In this document: in pieces, positions 46,729 through 57,118 of the stretch
Layout: every line of letters starts with the position of its first letter
How positions within the stretch are numbered: the first letter of the stretch is position 1
Source of the DNA: Cryphonectria parasitica EP155
Lineage: Eukaryota; Ascomycota; Sordariomycetes; Diaporthales; Cryphonectriaceae
Assembly (NCBI RefSeq): GCF_011745365.1
Contig: NW_024468911.1
Coordinates: 4,706,759-4,770,758, forward strand
Direction: 5' to 3'
Length of the DNA stretch: 64,000 bases
Notes under the pieces: model-generated
Seen by the model: the letters and a program-made list of their open reading frames with translations, nothing else
What the model was told of the DNA's origin: nothing
Databases searched by the model: none
Translations under genes and position numbers: made by a program

Positions 46729-47296
46729 AGTTAGCTCAGCTTGTCTGATTGTCTTGCCAGGGTTAAAATCAACAGTGAATCGCTGTTAATCAAGCCAATT
46801 GGCGACAAGCAACAGATGGATATGAAGGCTAGGGGATGGTTTAGGCTTCTCAGGCGAGCGTGCCGTAACCAGGGTAACTCGTGGCGTCTGCGCGAGGATG
46901 TCTATGGTGCTCGCGAGGATCAGAGTGTGCTTGCTGATTTCAACTGCCAGGGCTTCCACCAGCGACGGGGTAAAAGGAAAAAACAGCTTAGCTGTGAATG
47001 CTTGTGAATGCCCGTGGGCGTGTTTTTGATGGTTTTTTGTGGTGTTTTTGATGAAAACGCCTGTTTGCGAGGTCTCAGGTGAGCGTAACGCGTCAGGGAA
47101 GTCCGTGGCACAGTCTCAGGTGAGCGTGGTGCCAAGGGCTTGTTGTTTTGGTGCCACGATCTTCACGATAGTGGGCTTTTGGTGTTTTTGGGTTGCCAAG
47201 GCCGCTGATTTCCCAGGTGGGCGTATCAGCGCAGTGGCTTCGTGGGGTGAATCCTCAAGGAATTCCTCAATGCAGTGTATGATCGTAGCTACCACT
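46729..47296 (-). other. Retrotransposon 5' leader with short repeated motifs
   Basis: 568 bp between the 5' LTR and the polyprotein start. On the plus strand, TCTCAGGTGAGCGT occurs at 47073-47086 and 47114-47127. A one-base variant is at 46848-46861 and a looser copy lies near 47211-47224. GTGTTTTTGATG also recurs near 47019 and 47041. I see no separate protein here. It probably serves packaging or translation control. Confidence 0.6.
47281..47294 (-). other. Candidate primer-binding site
   Basis: In element orientation the sequence TGGTAGCTACGATC begins two bases after the 5' LTR. TGG at this place is the usual complement of a tRNA 3' CCA end. The specific tRNA is not identified. Confidence 0.55.
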
Positions 47297-47529
47297 TGTA
47301 GAAGGCACTCTAGGGGCTGTACAAATGGTAGAAGGGAAGATGATTCTTCAATTAATCTATCTCAAGGCACGCTTGCCAATTGCCTTCTATATAGAAGGCA
47401 ATTAGCACTAGTCCCAACTGAGCTAGCGTACCTGGCGACTCACTGCCTTTCCATTGAATGGCCCAGGCCAGTGAGTCAGGGTGGCCACCCAGGCCTCATT
47501 CACCTAAGGCCCCTATGGCCACTGCCACA
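47297..47529 (-). repeat. LTR (5' LTR in element orientation)
   Basis: 233 bp, matching 39556-39788. It carries the same TATATA-centred palindrome and should contain the element's promoter. Confidence 0.96.
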
Positions 47530-47534
47530 CGTCT
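47530..47534. repeat. Target-site duplication (right copy)
   Basis: CGTCT directly after the right LTR, identical to 39551-39555. Confidence 0.92.
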
Positions 47535-48069
47535 CTCCTTATCGATCCGCTTCAGAGTAATGAGGATGCTAGTCTTTATGAACACGAGGTTGATCGTGTA
47601 AAAGATCTGCCAGAGAAAGAGATACTGGAATCACAATGTTTGTCAGATCAGGACCACAGGCGACGTTTGACGGGCTGAGAAGGGGTCGCAAACCTTCTTG
47701 CCCTCGCGCTGCAGCTCAGAGTTGAGCTTCGAGTCCGGCGATCCAATGCCCACGAATGTCCCATGCATCACGATGGCATTCTGCACCAAATTGACAACCT
47801 GAGCGAGGACGAAGATTAGCCTTGCTAGGGTCCCCTCGAGCGCTACGCCGGTAACGTTGAGATCACAGCAGGGAGGGTGAACTTGCCAGTGCCGTACACA
47901 TCAGGTAGTCATCGTTGCCAAGCTGTTTGCTCCGGAACCTCAGCCAGGTTCGGAAGCCGACTACATTTGTCGAGATGATAGTGAAAGCGAACGTGACGCC
48001 AAAAATGGCTGCGGCAAACCTTTCAGGCTCGAGAAGATCGGCCAGATACTCAGAGGCGAGCGCAGCCAT
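47530..48069 (-). pseudogene. 5' part of a retrotransposon-disrupted rhodopsin-fold membrane protein
   Basis: Minus strand. Exon 1 is 48069..47887 (MAALASEYLADLLEPERFAA...), exon 2 is 47798..47694, and exon 3 starts at 47624 and runs into the right target duplication at 47530. Exon 1 ends CACTG and the 88-bp intron begins GCAAGT, a GC-AG intron. It has branch GGCTAATC and acceptor GCTCAG. Exon 2 (VVNLVQNAIVMHGTFVGIG) ends before GTTTGC, and a 69-bp intron leads to YLFLWQIFYTINLVFIKTS. Exon 3 would continue in frame into the exon left of the element. Translation from this start now enters the LTR after about 128 codons and stops about ten codons later. The family is the fungal rhodopsin-domain/PTH11-like integral membrane proteins. 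Ligand and role are unknown. Confidence 0.85.
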
Positions 48070-51000
48070 GTTGAAGAACGAACGAAGGAAGGGAAACGAA
48101 TGGAAGTGAACGAATGAGAGAAAGAGGTAGCGAGTGAGTGAATGAGTGGATGGATGGAGGGATGGATAAACGAATGTATACTGAGATTGAGGCCTCACAG
48201 TCCCTGCTGCGCGCTACCGAGACCAGAGCTGAGGACTGGATGCCAAAAGGGAGAGAGACTCTCTTCTCTCACAAGCCAGCATGAGGATGCATGGCATCCT
48301 TTTAATGAGCCTGAAAACACATGCCATGCCTCGCAATATAATAACATTCTCTATGTTATAGCAGAAACAAAGTGGTACTAGGGAGGGAGTGTCCACTTTA
48401 TTCTCCCGGGAGGTCGTCTCCGTCCCTCCTCCCCTTTTCCTCACCATCCCTTGCCCCCCGCTCCGGTGGTCCATAGCATAACGTTGATAGGCTCTATGCC
48501 TCTCCCTGGCCAAGATGCACGAATGGTAGTAGCATATAAGGAGAGAAAACGGCTTGGGGGCGCTTTAAATAGGTGCATGATGGTGCATGTCAAAGCACAT
48601 CGTGGACCACTTCAGGACAGGGGTCGTTGCCGTGGGGTCGATCCGTTCATCCTGTTTCGAAACACCCGCCTTTATGCCGGGATCTCAACAAGGGGATCTG
48701 TTAGGCATAAATCAATTTTGATCTCCGAGACCCAAGCATGCACTACCCCAGGTTTGTGCAAGGTGCCTGGTAATTTCTCGAAGACTTACTTTGTTGCGAC
48801 TGTGGTGGTTTTAAGCATATGTATTGAAAGCCTCCAGACTTTCTAGACTTGTGAAGGCAAGACACTACCCCAAACTACAGAGCAAAGAGAGAAGAAGAAG
48901 AGAATGAATAAAAAGGAAAGACAGTCTTGTAATGAGGGGTAGGAAACCCAAAAAGTCTCTTGAGTTTCGGATCCAGTTCATGCCTGACGCCGCACCCTGG
49001 CGAGCGTTGAAATGCATCGTGAGAAGACTGTCGCCCTCTCTGCTCAATTTACTGGCACTTTCGATGCGCATCAATCAATGTTTTCTACTGCAAAAGATTG
49101 GACTATACCTCTGTATATATACATGTTGTCACAATACACATGAAAAAGATCCTGTAATTAGCAGCCAGAACATTAAACTCTATTTTCTAAAGGTTCAGCC
49201 CATAATACTGACTTCGTCTACAACCTTGGAACACAACAGATATTTGTGTGGGATTCAGCATTGAAACATCACAATGTCATGGGAATGTTGATTGCACGTA
49301 AAACTCCCGATCCTCATCTTTCACTTTGACAGGTCACGTTGGTTATGAATATACAACCAGCAAAATCACCCTGGGCAGTAACATACGAAAACCTGAATTG
49401 ATGTTGACAAAGAGTCATCTTTACTCTCCAATATCTCCTCTATATGCGCCTTTATCTCAGACCAATGGTTCTCTAAAGTACTTCAAGTGAGGCGATGATT
49501 TACTGGTTCTGAACTTGGAGCTATATCATCTTTTTTCATCTTTTTCCCTTTTTTTCACTCCTTTTTTTTCCTTTTTGGAATCATAGAGTGACGCCCTGTT
49601 TCAAGGCCTTTAAAGACACCGATATTGCCGCGAAAACGTGCAGCAATGTGTAGCATTGCATCAGAAAGTATTAACTAGAGGAAGCGAACGAGACAGCTCA
49701 TATATCCAATAATGATCATACTACTGACACTTGTTGGGCCGCACAAAGCGGCCTATATCGAAGGAATGTTATTAAGCCTAATATCACTCGGCTGTCCGTA
49801 GAGTGAAAAGTGCAAACTCTATTACAACCACCCCAGAATTGTCATCGGATCCCAGAGGAGTGAATCCAGTGTGTATTACGCGCCCAAGCCTCAGACCTTG
49901 TACTGGTCAGCTTGCGGATCCAACGGGCCGAGCCTGATCGAATGTCGGGTGTCACCAGTGTGTCGGTGAGATCAGTTACATCGTCTCTTACAATTAATAT
50001 GCATATTCACACAATTGACGTGCCATATATATCACAAGCTGAGGACTCGCTAGCCTGCAAGTTAATAGACGATCGCCCGCAGCTTCGCTTCGAGTGAGTC
50101 TAGGAGCAAGTTTTGGGGGCAGACTGATGAAGTGTTCCCTCTAGTCTGACGCCTTAGAGTTACAGTGCAGATGATCGCTGTTTGCCCTCCTTCCCCTTTT
50201 CCCTTGGCCCCACATCCCGGAACCACCCGCTAGATATTGACTGAAAGTTTGGTACAGGAACCTTGAAGAGATCAAGACAATACGAACTATATACCCTTCT
50301 CAAAGGGCATCTCATAACCAATGAATTCTTCTGCACTAAGAGACCGCAGGCATCAAGTTGATCAACTCTACTATCGATCTTCATTTAGGATACTGAACAT
50401 GGCCACGAGAGTCAGTAATTTTCCCCATGATGTAATTCATTCTCTCAGGATCGAATGAAAGTGCATATATAGATTCTTATACATATACGATCCCGTTATA
50501 AATTGACAAGCTGAATCACGCTAGGGCCCGATCATCATGGTCCAAGGCAGCAGGGCTCATGGCAACGAGCTCAAGCTGCTTCGTCTTGTGCGTTTCTCCT
50601 TGTCAAGCGTGTACCAGCCTCGCATCGTGTTTGCGAAGCGCTGCATTCAGCGGTGAAACGGAAGCCCAAGAGTAGTCGGCCCAAGATTGGTCGTCGACAC
50701 TTCGTATTCTGTTCTAGAACTGTTGCTTCTGGCTTATTTATAGCATCTTCGTGCAGGAAGCGGTGTAGGTTCGACATTCCAGCGCGAGAGCTAGGCGTGT
50801 TCATCACCGCCAGGCGCGGGCTATTAGCGGGCGTGTGGCCATTCAAGCCATGTGCTGTCGTAGCTACGTGTTGCGCTTCCCCCAAGACAATACGCCGTGC
50901 GCTAGCTGAAAAAGCTGTACCATAGAAATGATCACCCAGCGGGAAGCCGGCCGGGTGGTTACGAAGGCTAAATATAGAACATTTATGACGTAGTAGCCAG

Positions 51001-52423
51001 CATGCCGTTGCCGATGAGGGTGGCACGTGACGACTTGGCCTGCAGTAATTGTTGAGAACAACAACCTTCCCGTGGTTTTCCCTTCATACCTAATGACCCA
51101 GCCGCAGTTGATTTTCGGAAGCCGTGCAAGCGAGGTCTTGAGAAAAGCGGGAACAGAGTTTGATTATTCACTGTGGGGGAGTCTCTTGCCCCTGGAGAAG
51201 GAAAAGATAAAGATGGAAAAAAAAGAGATCTGCTTCCGCTGGAGGTGCTCTGAGGCTCCTCTTTTTCGAAACGTCCCTGCCCCCCTCCCAGCCTTGACGA
51301 TGCATGTGATAGGAGAAAGCCCGAGTGGAATATATCAGCTAATCGCATTCATCATGCCAATCCGGTTATGTTGCCGTTTTACATTACTACAGTGGTATTG
51401 GGACCGTCATAACCGCATCGAGGCGAGAAAGCAGTTGGATATGTGATATGACGAGAATGGATGAAATTCGCTCGGTGCTGACTGCATGCATTAGGCCCAC
51501 TCACAAAATGTTACGTTGTATGAACCAGAGCACCCTATTGGCAGAAATATAGGCCAGTTGACCAGCAAATCCACCAATCTGACGTGAAACGTAGGGAAAC
51601 AGTACAGTGCACCCCGTACACCATAAAGTGGTCAAGGTCGTATTTCGACAGCGGTCTGATTCAGTCACACACGCAAGCGACATATCACTGAAAGTTTCTT
51701 TTTTTTTCTTCCTCTTTCTTCTTCTCCCTCGGCCTTGTCTCCTTTTACAAGGGACCAGCAGCAGTGGTGGTCCATATAATGCGAAAGGAGCAGACCCCGG
51801 TTGGTGGTCATCTGATTGAGCGGCATCCCGTCCAACTCTATGTCACATACGAGGAAGCGGAATCCTTCAAGGACGGAGTCGGAACAGCGGGGGTATCGAA
51901 TCACCCGCAACGGCGAAAGAGTTCAATTGTACTTACGGGCAAAGCCAAGGTAGTGGGGGCCAAAAATCCTTCCGCTCCCATCCATCCTTACGGCCAAAAC
52001 AGGCAGAGCTGCAAGGTAAGTACTTAATAGTCGGGGTTTGTGGCATTGCCTGGCGTTGGTGGTTCAGTCATCTAACACACGGTCTCTGCAATCAGCAAAC
52101 TTCTCGCAACAGCTAAGCCTTTTCACAGCATTTTCTTGACTTCCTTTATCTGCGTTCGTCCTCCTGCAGCCTGCCTTGCCTGTCCCTCGCATCAATCTCC
52201 CGTCATACCGTCTCAAGCGCTTGAATCAACATTTTGTCTCTCTCTGGATCTTACCGGCTCAAGGCGAGAGGCACGAAACCGAAGAAGAAAAAAAAAGACC
52301 GAGTTGCGGAGTCTTGAGAACCCCCCCCCCCTCTTGGGGTCCAGCGCCTCTCTCGCTTGGGGAATAACACATCTCCCGACCTCACAAGCCACAAAGCCCC
52401 GGCAGAGGTCCAGAACACACACA
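48070..52423. other. Large gene-poor region
   Basis: About 4.3 kb with no supported gene. The section 49100-50560 is comparatively A/T-rich. Open frames near 50571-51026 and 51501-51683 are short, lack recognisable domains and have no clear splice partners. The right end, from about 52100, is the probable 5' UTR of the acetyltransferase gene. Confidence 0.5.
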
Positions 52424-53266
52424 ATGGCAGCAGATTTTCCGCAGAAGCTAGAAATGTCCTTCGACCAAGACGACTGGGAGAAGCTGGGCATCACTCCTTG
52501 GTTTTCGTACAAAGTTCGACTGCCTCTCCGGCCACTGCCGCCCATCTCTGCCCGACCAGTGATCCGAACAAAACGGCTCATCATACGGCCGATCCTGCCG
52601 TCTGACCTGGAAGCATTCTACGAGCTCCGGCGGATCCCCGAGACGCAGATGCATTCCACGTCACGGGGCCGACCAGACCGGAGCCTGGACGAGACGCGGC
52701 AGAGTATCGCACGCCTTCAGGCGCCGTACGACGAGCGACATTGGTACTTTGGGGCGTTCCTGGCATCTACAGGGGAGCTCATAGGCGAGGGCGGCCTCCC
52801 AGACACCGAGCACCAGCCTGTCTCGGGGTGGACCAGGTGCGAGGTCCTGATCAAGCCGGCATACTGGAGACAGGGCTATGGAACCGAGTTCTTCAAGACC
52901 GTCCTGGACTCGTGGTGGAGCCTGCCCCGAAAGCTCAGGAGACACCAGCTCTTACCCTTCTGCATCGGGAACCAAGAGCCTGGCACCGTGGTGGCGGAGC
53001 GCCTCGAGCTGATCTGGGAGGCCAGCAACACGGCCGCCTGCAACTTCTTCCCCAAAGCCCTCAGCCAGGCACCGGTGTCGCATGAGGGGTTCTTCACAAG
53101 CCTCGACTGGCGCGAGGGACGTGAGGGCGAGCTTGTCCGGTGGGCCGGGACAATGGTGGTGAACCCGCTACGGAGAGAGCCCAATTCCGACTCGGAGGAT
53201 TGCGACTCGGAGGATTCGGACTCCAAGGATCCCAGCTCTAATGATGACGATTCAGGTGCGGAATAG
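52424..53266 (+). CDS. GNAT-family N-acetyltransferase (RimJ/RimL-like)
   Basis: Single exon, 280 aa from the ATG at 52424 (ACACACAATGG). The frame is open further upstream, but that part is not protein-like. The N-terminus is followed by RPVIRTKRLIIRPILPSDLEAFYELR, the beta1-alpha1 entry typical of acetyltransferase_3/RimJ proteins. WYFGAFLASTGELIGEGGL follows, then WTRCEVLIKPAYWRQGYGTEFF, the acetyl-CoA pyrophosphate loop with QGYGTE at its centre. The last ~30 residues are an acidic Asp/Ser tail. GNAT enzymes transfer acetyl from acetyl-CoA to amines on proteins or small molecules, but the substrate here is not predictable. A second half-motif (EASNTAACNFFPK) resembles the family's ASN-rich C-terminal loop. 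Confidence 0.87.
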   Translation: MAADFPQKLEMSFDQDDWEKLGITPWFSYKVRLPLRPLPPISARPVIRTKRLIIRPILPSDLEAFYELRRIPETQMHSTSRGRPDRSLDETRQSIARLQAPYDERHWYFGAFLASTGELIGEGGLPDTEHQPVSGWTRCEVLIKPAYWRQGYGTEFFKTVLDSWWSLPRKLRRHQLLPFCIGNQEPGTVVAERLELIWEASNTAACNFFPKALSQAPVSHEGFFTSLDWREGREGELVRWAGTMVVNPLRREPNSDSEDCDSEDSDSKDPSSNDDDSGAE

Positions 53267-53502
53267 CCGGAAATTACAAAGTCATTCTGTAATCGGTATG
53301 TGTATATGTCTTAAAAAACTTTGTGTTATATTATTATTGTTATCATTGTTACATCTTTAACCGCTGGAGCGGCAGCATTTTTGGTCATTTGGGAGGGAGG
53401 GGGAAGTTGAACGGACCACAAATATTACAGAATCCGGTGCATAAACTGCCGCGGCTCCCGAAAGAGAATATACCCTATACGGCACATGGCCTGGACCCCT
53501 GC

Positions 53503-53534
53503 CTTTTTATTTTATTTTATTTTATTTTATTTTT
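53503..53534. repeat. (TTTTA)n pentanucleotide repeat
   Basis: About six TTTTA units just downstream of the acetyltransferase gene. Confidence 0.85.
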
Positions 53535-54875
53535 AGGAAAAGGTACGAACTATAGAATTCCGCCCTGCATAGGAACACTATGTACATAGGCAACACTTCC
53601 CAGAGCCCCGCAATCATGTACCATACTAGGAATATCGACTGGCCTGCCCCCCACATGCCTTGGAGAGGAAAGAAAGAGAAGTAGGGAGGGGGTGAGAAGG
53701 AGGCTTGCTGTATATAGGCACATAGTACCTGGCCATCCAAGTACTCAAGTACGTAAGTAAACCAGAGTAGTAACAAAACAATATACGCCTACAACTAAAA
53801 CGTCAAATATGAATTCGCATCAACATAGGCCAAATGGAGGGACGGATACTATATCAAGCCCGCTCCAAGCAGTCACCCGCATGTGACGACACTCTCATCC
53901 TCTTAGCACTTGTGGTCTGCGCCGCACATTCTCTAGTATCCCGCATCAATTTCCTCAAGCTGTGTAAATTTCCCAAAACAATCAAGTAGAAGTGCACTTC
54001 TTGTTCTTACTCTTTTGGTTCAATTATGGTCTTGAATGCAGAGCCCAGCCCTCGACGTGTAAGAAACTCGTAATCATGACTTCAGAAGTGTGCTGAGGAT
54101 CCGTCACGCCCCTCCCCCCCATTTTTCCATCTCTTCTCGCCCCATCTTCATGACACGGTGTCATTGCTGCAGGTTTGACTGACGACCCTGTAATATGGCC
54201 CGATTTATATACTATGTTGATCAACTCGGTATGTCACGTCCCCCCCACCCCCCCCCCGGTTTTGTTTGTTGTGAGCGCAGGAGCGTGGTTGCAATTTCCG
54301 CAACTTGTGATGCGACAAGTTTGTTGTGTAAAGATCTTCTTGGCTGCTGTTGTTCATGGTCTGTTCAAACTGATTGCAGAATTTCCGTCCAGCATGGGTC
54401 TAAATGGCGTACTTCCTATCTAGGAGGCCCACTCTGTAAAGCGACTTGTCACTATGAGCACGCAGGAGGTAGGCCCTTCTCCTGCATGAAGCATAAACAG
54501 GGGCCGCTTAACTTCTGTGCTCAGGACGGGCCAAGATAGTCCCAACCAGAGTTCAGTAAGTACCGAGGAATGAACTAGCATCTTTTTCTTCTCTTTTCTT
54601 TTTCTTACCTCACCTTTCCTTCTTCTTCTTCTTCTTCTTCTCCTTATTGGAACAAGCTTGCAAAGGGCCCAATACATTATCGCGACAAATGAAAGAAAGA
54701 GCTGGGTCAGGAGGTTCGTTCGAGACATCAAGTGATTGTCGTATGACGAATATGTCAGCAGCACATCGCTAGATAAGTAATTCCCCAGACTGATCCACAG
54801 GCTCCTCTAGCATGAATCGTTTCAAAGCCCGAGGGGTAAGTCGATACCAACAGACGCAGCCATGCTTGACCTAAC

Positions 54876-54894
54876 TGTGTGTGTGTGTGTGTGT
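54876..54894. repeat. (GT)n microsatellite
   Basis: About nine GT units in intergenic DNA. Confidence 0.85.
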
Positions 54895-55294
54895 CTTGGA
54901 GGTAAAGCTTTCAGCGAGCGCATACGCGCGGCATAACTCTTTGACCGCACTTTTCTCGCGCTCTGGAAGCTGATCCCAATTTTCGCTACCCTCAGAGGAC
55001 TAAACTATTTTCACATTTGAGTTGTGAATCTTTCCTTAACACGGCAATTCGAAATTGTTGACACGATATTGAGCGGTGTGATGCACATGGTATGAATCAA
55101 TCTTGTTCCAAAGCATCGTGCGAACGTTGGCTTTAAGTCTTATAGGGAGTAATGGAGTAATGGTGTAACTATTGTACACTGGCGTATAGGTCGTGCATAT
55201 TCCCAATATCCAGTCTACAATGGTAGAGATGTTTGGAAGTCTGGAAGTGCTGGTTGAACTCGAAGTCATGTTCTTTGTGAGTCGAGCCTGGGAT

Positions 55295-56077
55295 CTATCG
55301 ATGACGATCCTCAGCCATGAACCTGGCAATCGACGTGTGCTTGGGTAGCAAGTGGCTGTGCTGCATCAATGCTGATAGTATTTGAGCACTCTTCTGTGCT
55401 TGTGTATCATCGAGTCTGGCTTGATTAAGGATGACCTCCATTTGCACCTCATTCAGCCCCATATTTTTACTTGCTTCCTCTATTAGAATTACGTTGCTAG
55501 AATGTAGCAGCAAGTATGATTATCCCCTTGATGTTGAGACTTGGCAGATTGATCATTCATTATCCAGAAGGAAGTTCAGAGATCATCACACAATGATCAA
55601 GAGATTTTTCTCCATAAATTTGAGTTTCCCAAGGATGGGCTTTCATCAGGGCGTTAGCAACAATTTAGTGACAAGAATTATCTACCAAATCCCGAGAGAC
55701 AGACACTGCACTACCACACAAATGTAAATCCGTGTGATTCTTGCACTCTTTGTGATCAGAACAGGGTTCAAGCTCTTCCTTTTCTTTTCGTTCTTCTTTT
55801 TCTTTTCTTTCACGATTTCTGGCTCGATAAGGCAAGGGAGTGCTTTTTGATATAGGATAGGAAAGGGTCGTATGCCTTCCGAGATTTGTTCCTCTTGAAA
55901 GGACGGAGCCCGGTGACGACTTTGGAAGGTGGATCCGGACTGACATCGATAACCACAGCATGGGGAGATCCTACGGAGGGAATTTAAGTAGAGGGGTGTG
56001 GGTCTCACAACTGGCTGCTGTTGAGGTGGAGTGAAAGACGTGCCGCCTGTGGAGCCTCCGCTGAGGAGACCAAACAC
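55295..56077 (-). pseudogene. Possible small gene or relic, unrecognised
   Basis: Several minus-strand pieces look coding-like but I cannot join them into one model. Near 56070 there is FGLLSGGSTGGTSFTPPQQQ, then a GTGAGA donor. Near 55960-55810 one frame reads PHAVVIDVSPDPPSKVV, then GLRPFKRNKSRKAYDPF. Near 55460-55295 there is NEVQMEVILNQARLDDTQAQ through ARFMAEDRHR and a stop. No ATG opens the first piece. The phases of the visible splice sites conflict. I recognise no family. It could be a real short gene with missed introns, or a decayed one. Confidence 0.25.
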
Positions 56078-57118
56078 GAGTGGGAGTCCTCAAATATTGA
56101 AGCGAGTGAGTGCATGTGATCATTCCCCTGGATGGGAATAATGTCAATTTCTGCGAAGCTTCAGGCTTGAAGGGGAGTAATTAATAGCTGAGGGGGCATC
56201 TAACTTCGGACGTGATCACAGAAATAAGGTCTAATATTAATTTACTGAGATGTATGGAGATGGTGAAGGCACAGATTTGTGTATAGCATCAAGTAGACGA
56301 GAGGTCAAAAAACGAGGTGACGTTGGGGAGAAGGAGGGAAAGAGAGAACCGAGGGAAGAATAAAAAGAGGAAGGAAACAAGAACAGAGAAATGGCAAATG
56401 GTCAAGGAGGGAGGAGGGTGCCTTCCTATGTATTGGATGGACCAGTCTAGACTATACTGTACCTGGGGTAGTCTCTACCGGTGGGGGGCAAGTCTTCCTT
56501 GGAGCTCTTGCCGCGATCCCCATTCCGGCTCTTCCCCTCACCAATAGCGCCATAGGCTTATCCCCCTATTATTTCCAGCCCTTCCAACACTTCTTTCCCC
56601 CCCCTTAACGAAACCCCCCCTCTGATTCCGTCCATTTGGTTGTTCCTTTACTGCCTCGTCTCCCACATATGCTCAAGCGGATCATGGTTCACTTCTTTCT
56701 CCTTGTTCAACCTTATTCCCAGTACAAAGCCGAGCTCTCTCTCCTTTTATGATTTTCTTTTTTTGGTCCTTGGCGACTCACAGCCAAGGGATTGGATTTA
56801 CCTTTTTGTCCGCTTCGATCCGAACCGAAAAGCGGCTCTGACACAGCCGAGAAAAAAAAAAAAAAAGAGCGCGTTCGTCCCCAAAACCCAACGCCCAAAC
56901 CTTCTTATTCCCGGATAGCCGTGCTACCCATCTGGGTCCCGAATCCACGGTCCAGGAGCCTGGCCTCTCTCTGGGGGAGGCTCGTGCTACTTGAGGGAAG
57001 AGAGAGAGAGATAGAGAGAGTGTGAACCCCTGCTTCATGTTCATGCTCACTGATCGCCAGTGTCACCGGGAATCAACCGGTGATAAGAAAATATATTAAA
57101 AAATTATTGTCCTGTCCC

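Larger units (their letters stand above)
39556..47529 (-). mobile_element. Full-length Ty3/gypsy chromovirus LTR retrotransposon
   Basis: 7974 bp bounded by two 233-bp direct repeats that begin TGTAGAAGG and end GCCACA on the plus strand. They look identical base for base and are flanked by CGTCT duplications. The internal part carries one uninterrupted frame (46728..39829, minus) for Gag, protease, reverse transcriptase, RNase H, integrase and a chromodomain. Minus-strand transcription places the 5' LTR at 47297-47529. A 568-bp leader separates it from the start codon. Domain order protease-RT-RNaseH-integrase with a C-terminal chromodomain is diagnostic of the chromovirus branch of Ty3/gypsy. 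Intact ends, matching LTRs and an open frame indicate recent insertion. I see no excess of stops or C-to-T decay as repeat-induced point mutation would leave. Confidence 0.97.
53267..57118. other. Gene-poor region with one possible decayed small gene
   Basis: About 3.8 kb. It contains a TTTTA pentanucleotide run at about 53503-53534 and a GT run at about 54876-54894. A possible minus-strand gene or relic lies near 55295-56077 and is listed separately. The right end, C/T-rich with GA tracts, is the likely 5' UTR or promoter of the Zn2Cys6 gene. Confidence 0.5.

Noticed and set aside
50571..51026. 151-codon minus frame as a gene
   Set aside because: No recognisable domain, atypical composition, no splice context, and an equally long plus-strand frame overlaps it.
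51501..51683. 60-codon minus frame resembling a membrane-protein fragment
   Set aside because: Too short, no supporting exon on either side and no clear family signature.
53503..53534. TTTTA run as a transposon end
   Set aside because: No terminal repeats or target duplication nearby; it is a simple pentanucleotide repeat.
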